Notes under the pieces: model-generated
What the model was told of the DNA's origin: nothing
The model's input: the letters and a program-made list of their open reading frames with translations, nothing else
The model's database searches: none
Shown here: one piece after another, positions 56,465 through 64,000 of the stretch
How the letters are laid out: every line of letters begins with the position of its first letter
Position numbering within the stretch: the stretch's first letter is position 1
Made by a program: the position numbers and the translations under genes
Assembly: GCA_026119855.1 (NCBI GenBank)
Contig: JAOWBW010000268.1
Span: forward strand, 703,480-767,479
Source of the DNA: Campanula takesimana
Lineage: Eukaryota > Streptophyta > Magnoliopsida > Asterales > Campanulaceae
Reading direction: 5' to 3'
Length of the DNA: 64,000 nt

Positions 56465-57558
56465 GCAGCTGAACTGGAAGTCTTTGTTTGTTGTTGTTTT
56501 CGGAGTCAAGCTCGGTCTAGGCTTGAAGTACCATTCTAGTTGACTTAAGTTAATATTGTGGAACACTTTAGTGTTTGAAAATGGTTCATTTGTGAACAAA
56601 TGTGTTGTGGAATTTAACTACGTATTGTTTGGAATATTGGAAAATCTTTATGATATGTTTATGATTGTTCCAATTGAACTGATTTTAGGATAAGACTTAG
56701 TCTAGGTTTTAAGTGATCCTATAGTACCTAGAGGGCTGTCGTGGAACACCAAAGTGTTGAGTTTGGTCTGTTTTGATCATGTATGAATAGGTGTAACCTT
56801 TTGGGTTTGTTTGGAGTGTTAAGAATTGGTTCGTTTATGAACGGATGTAAAGAGTGATACGGTGATTGGGTACCTGCGGTTTTGATTTGCCTTAAAGTGT
56901 ATTTGTTCGGATTTCCTATTTGGAATTCCAGAAGTAAAGGGATGATTGAGTTCTTGGTCATTGTACTCTTCACGAGTAGACATTTAGGTTCATCTTGGTA
57001 ATAGTCATTATACTATTTGTGAGCGACCGTTTGGGTTATACTCTTTATGAGTAACTTGCGAGTATCATCTTTAGGATGTGTTTGGTATGTGCCTTATCAT
57101 GGAATCATCATGTTTTAATGATCTCTGTTGTTGGGCTCTTTATGAGTAGATCGTTTATCGTTGTTGGACTCTTTTATGAGAAACTTCTTGTATTCGTTAT
57201 TGTTGATCTCTTCATGAGTAACTGTTTGCATCTTTTGTGATGAGCTTGGCTTGGTTCCCTACTTTGGAATCATTATCCCGTTGTTGTTTCAAGCGAGTAT
57301 TTATTTCTATGTGCTTGTTTAAAGTCCAGCTTGTAATTGTGTTCGAGTCAGGCAATGGATAATGCTATTATGGCACGAGCCAAGTCCAGTATAGCATCGC
57401 CCATTGGTCCTCATTTCCTCATCCAGATTGGCCTTGGTTGGGATGAGCTAGCTTCCTCCAGAAGTAGTCTAGCTAACTTTTTGGGTTTTTACTTTGTGTC
57501 ATCTCCCCTGTCCTTTGTGACATGTTACATTGTTATGGTTCCGGTACCGGGGTTGTGA

Positions 57559-57759
57559 TCTTCAGCTGTTTATGCTACTACGAAGATTGGTTGATTGATT
57601 GATTAGTCGGTTATGTCCGAGGTTCTCTTCAGCTGTTATGCTGCTATGGTTGATGGATTGATTGGTTGATTGGTTGGTTCTGACCGGGTTCTTATCTTCA
57701 GCCGTTGTGCTACTACGAAGATTGATTGATTGGTTGATTGGTTGGTTCTGCGCAGAGGT
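57559..57759 (+). repeat. Three tandem ~65-bp units in LARD-2 5' LTR
   Basis: Each unit starts near CTTCAGC, continues through TTRTGCTRCTA and runs into GATTGATTGGTTG-like repeats before TTCTG. In two units CTTC and GAAG can pair as a hairpin. Tek-2 and TekGag have a single unit here; the 3' LTR of LARD-2 has the same array (about 62921-63121). Confidence 0.75.
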
Positions 57760-58382
57760 TTCTTTGTTATATCAGTTTGGTGAAACCTTGGCTCGGTATC
57801 CTGTGTAACGTGTTTATTTTAGTCTTATGTGCTGCATGATGAGTTAGTCGTTATTTCCAACTGGTATGGGACAGTTGGCGATAGGGAGCTTTCTTATTTG
57901 TTGTTATGTGATTTACTTGTTCAATTATACCGTTGATTTGCATGATATTATGCCATGTAGCTGCATTAGTAACTTACTGAGATTTTATCTCACCCCGTTT
58001 CTTTTTATCTTTGTTGTTTTTCCTTAACCCCCCCCAGGAAAGCAAGTGGTAGCATTGTGAGGTCCGTTGTAGCGGGAAATCTTCTGAACAGGTTGATCGC
58101 CTTTCTGATAGTTGCTCTTCGGAGCCTTTATGTATTTGATTGTGGGTTCGTAGTCGTTCAGTGTTTTGTGTTTACGGTTGTACTTTGGGTACTTTTGTTA
58201 ATAGTTGTTCTTCCTTCCGCGTTTGTTTCTAGTCTCCGAGTTAAAATCTCGTTGAGGTGTTGTTTGATGGTTTTGGTTTCATAGTTGAATTCACGCGCCC
58301 GGTTTGGTATTTTGCATTTTGGAGATGTATATTATGTAAATTTTATGTTTATGGAATTTAGTATTTCCCGGGGCGTGACAGT

Positions 58383-58394
58383 TGGTATCAGAGC
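58383..58394 (+). other. LARD-2 primer-binding site
   Basis: TGGTATCAGAGC two bases after the 5' LTR. Confidence 0.94.
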
Positions 58395-60933
58395 AATGGT
58401 TTTAGATCTTGAAGGAGAATAAGAACTCTGATATTGAATAGGTTTCAATACTTGGGTGTTATAATTTTGAGCGGTTTAGAAAACTAAGTTTTCTTGAGAG
58501 ATGAGGTTAAGGTAGAAGTTGGTTGAGTTAGGAGTCGTAATATTGACGTCGAGTGTTTCTTCTCTTGTAGTATATCAAGTATAGGATTGGCGCTAATAGT
58601 GTGGTTCCATTGGGGTTAGTTGGTTTGAAGATGGAGAGTGTGAGTCTTGGAGGACTTGGCGTGTCTGTTTTGTAAGTGGAAATGTTTCGTGCTATGTTCG
58701 CATGTTTGTTATCATTCATGGATTTATGTTGAGGTATATTCTCGAATACGGAACTACGTGATTGCTACTGGTATATATAGGGTGATTTAGTTATGTCACC
58801 TATGCGAGATATTGATGAGTTATGTGGTATGGTTTGGCTTTCTATGTGTTACGAATTTCTTGTGTGCCATCGATAGGTGATGAATATTTCTATATTAGTA
58901 TGTTTGACTTTGTTTGGGAGCATACTAGGTATATATAATGTTGAGGTTCTATGTTGAAAATCAGAAAATCTTTATTATAAGGTTGTGTTGGGAATTTAGC
59001 TTATTCAGTTGGCAATATTAATTTTGAAATATTAAGTATAATTTATATTGGGTGCAATATGTCGCTTGACCGATAGAGAACTTGGGTTATTTGATGAGTT
59101 GATATGGGCTATAATACTGATAGGTGAATCAGTGAACATATAGTATCGGTTGGGTTAAAAGAGTTAAAGATTCAATTTAAGAATTTCTTGATAGGAGATT
59201 TTTCTTTACTTTTAGTACATCTACGTGAGTGCATCGGAATTGTTTAGTATGAGAAAATACTTAATTTATTATGGGTCATATTTAGAAGTTGAGTTATGAT
59301 ACTTTTGGAATCATTTTAGTATATGATTGGAGTTGAGTTAAAGCAATACGAGTTATGAGTATATTGTGGAAGTTATAATCATTAATGATGGTAAGCGCGT
59401 TAAGTTTAGAGGACTAGACATATTTTGAGAAGGTGAGAATTCCTCGAACAATATTAAAGACGTTTTTGGGTTTTAGTGAACAGTTGTCACATGGTTCTGA
59501 ACCTTTTCTTGGTGGCGTCCTCGTTTGGATTAAGGATTTGTAAAGGAAATTGAGTATAGATACTTTGGCATATTAAAGGATACTATGATTCTGTATTGGG
59601 ACGGAGCAGTTTATTGAATATTTCGGATTAATTGTGATCATTTGTACTATCTTTTAGAGTTGTAAGTTGTAATATATTGATATTTATGAAAATAAAGATT
59701 GTGAAAATTTCGGATCGTTACAGTTGCCACTTTAATGGTAATCCTTGGAGATATAGTCACGCGGTGAACATTTGGAGGATGGGAAATTTCTTTTGCTTTT
59801 CATAGTTTAAGAAGTTGAGTAAGCTCGAGGTGGTTTAATGTTTTGAATTTTTGGGAAGTAATATTAAGTATGCGATTTTCTAATGGAAGTATCTTTACAG
59901 TATAATTAGGGTTGTGAATAAGACAAGTTTGTAGTATCTCGAGAATTATGTTTAGGAGAAATTTGGATTCTTCAATTCTAGCCTTAGACATGGATTCTAG
60001 TTAGGAGTGAAGATAGTGATTGAAGAAGGTTCGGTAAGAGAGATTACTATGTTGTAAGCATTATTTAAGTTTTCTATATGATGGGTTAAAGTGGATAATT
60101 GGGAAATTCGGGAAGAGACAGAACTAAAGTAACCGTGGCTATTGGATCATTCGGGTAAGCATTCTAAAATTCAGGTTAATAAATAGAGCTATCTATGACT
60201 AGGGATTGATTGTGGTTTTATTGATATCGCCTTAGCAAACTATAGTTGTTTTTATGGGACCAAGTTTAGAAATGATGATGATAGGCTATCAATGTTGGAT
60301 AGTTATATGTTCTTCGAAAAGATAAGCGTGAGTTAATGCAAGTGGGTTGAGAAATACAAAGGTTATGACTGTATTGTGGTTTATCTCATGAGGAGTGACT
60401 GTGGTAGTGGAATCTCATTTGATCGGATAGTTGATGGCGGTAAATTCTTGAGTATATCATTGAGTCATTGGGTGACAATAATCGTTAGCCCTATTCCTTC
60501 TCTTATTTGTTCGGGTAGTAGTATGATTACTTGGGATGATGTATAGATCGTCAATGCGTGCGGATGAACCGGAAAAGTGAAACTTATGGATGTTGATGAT
60601 TTAAGGGTTGATGGTGAGCGTAATGCTAATTAGAATCAAATCAGCTATGTCTCAGAATTGGTGAACAAGTGATAGTCTTGAGAATGTGAAATTCGGGATG
60701 AAAGAGGAAATTAACTTTAGGATGTTTGATATGGATATGCTTGAGATATGTATGTGTTCAATATGTGTGGGTTTATTTGAGTCATGGAATCGATGTCCGA
60801 AATCTTTGATAGGTACTTGATTTGGGGTTACGAGTGCTATATGAAAATCGATATTTTATCGCCTCATTATGACCGCGTGTTGTGAATTTTGATGAGTGAA
60901 TTCGTGGGCGATTTCTTTTTAAGAAGGGTAGAT
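58395..60933 (+). other. LARD-2 internal region, non-coding
   Basis: Starts like the LARD-1 interior (ATGGTTTTAGATCTTGAAGG) and stays alignable for much of its length. No gag or pol on either strand. About 550 bp longer than LARD-1; the extra sequence near 60180-60900 is unrecognised. The tract before the 3' LTR (AAGAAGGGTAGAT) is a weaker purine tract than in the relatives. Confidence 0.75.
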
Positions 60934-63744
60934 TGTAACGACCCAAAAACCTGTATCTATTTTATTAGAAATAAATATTTATTTATATGTTTATGTGTGC
61001 ATTTTGTGTTCCATAATATTTTGTGTCTAGCATTTTAATTGATCATTTGTGCTAGTGTGGAATTTATTAGGTCTTAGTTGATAGTGGGGAAATGGATTTA
61101 ATTGTTCCTAGTTGGGTCTAGAGGGGGGCCTAGGTGTAACATTATAAATAATCATCCTACTCCTTCCTTCCCCCTCCCTCTCCCTCACCTCCTCCCTCAT
61201 TTTCCCTGCACACACACACACACACTCAATCTTCTCTCTCTTTCCATGGAAAGGTAAGAAAACTCTCCTCCTTCTCTCCTTCTTTTGATCATCTTCCTTT
61301 CATCATTTCTTATTGCTCATTTTATGAAAAATGCTTAGATCGTTGCTAGGATCGTAAAGAGCTAAGAAAAATCGAATTCCGTCATCTTTGATAAATTCCA
61401 AGTAAGTCGCTTTTCCCCAATTTATGCTAAAAATGTTCATCCTCTACTTAGATGATGCTTTGACTACCATATATTGCTTCTTTGGTTGATTTGGACTTGA
61501 TTTCCATTTTTGTACATTTTTGTGAGAATTTAATGTTTGATCCACTTCTTGATTTGAGTTGTTTAAAGGTTGTTATGAGTCTCCTTTTGGTTTATACGTG
61601 GTTTGGGTACCATAGTTCACTTGTTAGAAGCATTAATTTTGGGTTGTGTTGAAATGGGTAAAATTTTGGATGAAACCCAGGTGTTCTTGCCGAATTCCAG
61701 CAGTCAGGGCTCGTGGGCGACCGCCCATAGAGGTTTTGGGCGACCGCCCATGGAGTCAGTCTGTTGGATAGTGATTTAGGGCTTTTGGGCGACCGCCCAA
61801 GGTGGTTATGGGCGACCACCCATAGCAGCTGAACTGGAAGTCTTTGTTTGTTGTTGTTTTCGGAGTCAAGTTCGGTCTAGGCTTGAAGTACCATTCTAGT
61901 TGACTTAAGTTAATATTGTGGAACACTTTAGTGTTTGAAAATGGTTCATTTGTGAACAAATGTGTTGTGGAATTTAACTACGTATTGTTTGGAATATTGG
62001 AAAATCTTTATGATATGTTTATGATTGTTCCAATTGAACTTATTTTAGGATAAGACTTGGTCTAGGTTTTAAGTGATATCCTATAGTACCTAGAGGGCTT
62101 TCGTGGAACACCAAAGTGTTGAGTTTGGTCTGTTTTGATCATGTATGAATAGGTGTAACCTTTTGGGTTTGTTTGGAGTGTTAAGAATTGGTTCGTTTAT
62201 GAACGGATGTAAAGAGTGATACAGTGATTGGGTACCTATGGTTTTGATTTGCCTTAAAGTGTATTTGTTCGGATTTCCTATTTGGAATTCCAGGTGTAAA
62301 GGGATGATTGAGTTCTTGATCATAGTACTCTTCACGAGTAGACGTTTAGGTTCATCTTGGTAATAGTCATTATACTATTTGTGAGCGACCGTTTGGGTTA
62401 TACTCTTTATGAGTAACTTGCGAGTATCATCTTTAGGATGTGTTTGGTATGTGCCTTATCATGGAATCATCATGTTTTAATGATCTCTGTTATTGGGCTC
62501 TTTATGAGTAGATCATTTATCGTTGTTGGACTCTTTTATGAGAAACTTCTTGTATTCGTTATTGTTGATCTCTTCATGAATAACTGTTTGCATCTTTTGT
62601 GATGAGCTTGGCTTGGTTCCCTACTTTGGAATCATTATCCCATTGTTGTTTCAAGCGAGTATTTATTTCTATGTGCTTGTTTAAAGTCCAGCTTGTAATT
62701 GTGTTCGAGTCAGGCAATGGATAATGCTATTATGGCACGAGCCAAGTCCAGTATAGCATCGCCCATTGGTCCTCATTTCCTCATCCGGATTGGCCTTGGT
62801 TGGGATGAGCTAGCTTCCTCCAAAAGTAGTCTAGCTAACTTTTTGGGTTTTGACTTTGTGTCATCTCCCCTGTCCTTTGTGACATGTTACATTGTTATGG
62901 TTCAGGTACCGGGGTTGTGATCTTCAGCTGTTTATGCTACTACGAAGATTGGTTGATTGATTGATTAGTCGGTTCTGTCCGAGGTTCTCTTCAGCTGTTA
63001 TGCTACTATGGTTGATGGATTGATTGGTTGATTGGTTGGTTCTGACCGGGTTCTTATCTTCAGCCGTTGTGCTACTACGAAGATTTATTGATTGGTTGAT
63101 TGGTTGGTTCTGCGCAGAGGTTTCTTTGTTACATCAGTTTGGTGAAACCTTGGCTTGGTATCCTTTGTAACGTGTTTATTTTAGTCTTATGTGCTGCATG
63201 ATGAGTTAGTCGTTATTTCCAACTGGTATGGGACAGTTGGCGATAGGGAGCTTTCTCATTTGTTGTTATGTGATTTACTTGTTCAGTTATACCGTTGATT
63301 TGCATGATATTATGCCATGTAGCTGCATTAGTAACTTACTGAGATTTTATCGCACCCCGTTTCTTTTTATCTTTGTTGTTTTTCCTTAACCCCCCCCCCA
63401 GGAAAGCAAGTGGTAGCGTTGTGAGGTCCGTTGTAGCGGGAAATCTTCTGAACAGGTTGATCGCCTTTCTGATAGTTGCTCTTCGGAGCCTTTATGTATT
63501 TGATTGTGGGTTCGTAGTCGTTCAGTGTTTTGTGTTTACGGTTGTACTTTGGGTACTTTTGTTAATAGTTGTTCTTGCTTCCGCGTTTGTTTCTAGTCTC
63601 CGAGTTAAAATCTCGTTGAGGTGTTGTTTGATGGTTTTGGTTTCATAGTTGAATTCACGCGCCCGGTTTTGTATTTTGCATTTTGGAGATGTATATTATG
63701 TAAATTTTATGTTTATGGAATTTAGTATTTCCCGGGGCGTGACA
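60934..63744 (+). repeat. LARD-2 3' LTR
   Basis: Starts TGTAACGACCC, ends GGGGCGTGACA, 2811 bp, near-identical to the 5' LTR by eye. Confidence 0.95.
61714..61824. repeat. CG-NN-CG palindrome cluster in LARD-2 3' LTR
   Basis: Perfect TGGGCGACCGCCCA at 61714-61727 and 61737-61750, perfect TTGGGCGACCGCCCAA at 61785-61800, and TATGGGCGACCACCCATA at 61807-61824. Two copies that are imperfect in the 5' LTR are perfect here. Confidence 0.93.
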
Positions 63745-64000
63745 CCCCTATCTCTATTACATTGACATCGTCACCACTAGGCACTATGAACTCTTTCTTG
63801 TCTATGAGATCTTGGATGACATTGCAGAGGACAAAGCATTCCTTGGTGGTGTGGCCACTATGTTGGTGGTAGCCACAATATTTGTGATGAGCATGATTTG
63901 CATTGATTGACTTGGGTTGATACCCTTGTATAGGTGTTATTTGGCCCTTTGCTTTGAGAACTTCAAAGGCCTCGGTTTGAGTCATGCCTTAGAGAGGATT
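63745..64000 (-). pseudogene. Tat-3 gag, C-terminal fragment
   Basis: Minus strand, entering from the window edge. HHKYCGYHQHSGHTTKECF is the Tat-type zinc-finger-like motif, followed by VIQDLIDKKEFIVPSGDD and VNVIEIG at the LARD-2 insertion point. It matches the Tat-2 sequence at 36540-36660. It continues at 47937 after LARD-2. The remainder of gag and the 5' LTR should lie right of the window. Confidence 0.88.

Larger units (their letters stand above)
55572..58380 (+). repeat. LARD-2 5' LTR (less its first 2 bases)
   Basis: Continues from TG at 47938-47939. Holds a CA run (55850-55866), GTAAGT (56042-56047), palindromes (56354-56464), CCGGTACCGG (57541-57550), three tandem units near 57559-57759, and a pyrimidine tract ending CAG (58037). 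Ends GGGGCGTGACA. Total length with the two displaced bases is 2811 bp, equal to the 3' LTR. Confidence 0.92.
47938..63744 (+). mobile_element. LARD-2: non-coding LTR element carrying a nested TekGag
   Basis: Without TekGag it is about 8.2 kb: LTRs of 2811 bp each, primer site, 2.55-kb non-coding interior, TSD CCCCT. Its first bases TG plus TAAAG (47938-47944) lie left of TekGag; the LTR resumes as TAACGACCC at 55572. The LTR end and interior match LARD-1. No gag or pol is visible. Confidence 0.9.

Noticed and set aside
58057..58284. Hydrophobic 75-codon frame, also at 63373-63648, resembling a small membrane protein
   Set aside because: Located in the LARD-2 LTR just after the pyrimidine tract and duplicated with the LTR. 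LARD-1 has no conserved frame at the same place, and T-rich codons give hydrophobic residues.
1..64000. tRNA genes, suggested by repeated TGGTATCAGAGC
   Set aside because: These are retrotransposon primer sites next to LTRs; no cloverleaf surrounds them.

Overview
The window is plant nuclear DNA built entirely of LTR retrotransposons inserted into one another. I see no host gene, tRNA or rRNA. The organism cannot be named from this sequence. An angiosperm is indicated by Tekay/Del chromoviruses with a C-terminal chromodomain, Tat-lineage Ty3/gypsy elements with a second RNase H, and a Tork/Angela-like Ty1/copia element. Element names used here are mine: Cop-1 and Cop-2 (copia), Tek-1 and Tek-2 (Tekay chromoviruses), TekGag (gag-only derivative), LARD-1 and LARD-2 (non-coding large retrotransposon derivatives), Tat-1 to Tat-4 (Tat-lineage gypsy).

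Layout, left to right. 1-541 is one LTR end of Cop-2. 542-23951 is Tek-1 (minus strand), whose 3' LTR lies left of the window. Tek-1 is split by LARD-1 (1116-9526, minus, TSD CAATC) and by Tek-2 (12187-21001, plus, TSD TTGTC). 23952-30877 is Cop-1 (minus); Tek-1 landed in its 3' LTR. 30878-34547 is the 3' half of Tat-1 (minus); Cop-1 landed in its 3' LTR. 34548-35840 is the 5' LTR of Tat-4 (plus), followed by a 100-N assembly gap at 35841-35940. 35941-40458 is the 5' part of Tat-2 (minus). 40459-47937 plus 63745-64000 is Tat-3 (minus): pol, an antisense ORF, and the end of gag. Tat-3 is split by LARD-2 (47938-63744, plus, TSD CCCCT), which itself carries TekGag (47945-55571, plus) two bases inside its 5' LTR. 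The nesting reaches four levels on the left (Tat-1, Cop-1, Tek-1, then Cop-2/LARD-1/Tek-2) and three on the right.

How they relate. Tek-1/Tek-2, TekGag, LARD-1 and LARD-2 share LTR ends (TGTCACGACCC or TGTAACGACCC at the start, TGACA at the end), the same tRNA-Met-type primer site, and several LTR blocks. They form a series: coding (Tek), gag plus non-coding filler (TekGag), and fully non-coding (LARD). The non-coding members presumably moved with Tek-type proteins. Every protein-coding region seen is broken by stops, frameshifts or insertions, but paired LTRs still match closely by eye, so most insertions look fairly recent.

The most unusual signal is a short dyad-symmetric motif with core CG-NN-CG. 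It recurs as clustered copies in the LTRs (and some leaders) of five groups with otherwise unrelated arm sequences: Tek, LARD, copia, Tat and, loosely, TekGag. Where a TATA-like box is visible in the LTR, the cluster lies roughly 50-270 bp upstream of it. Copy number differs between the two LTRs of Tek-2.
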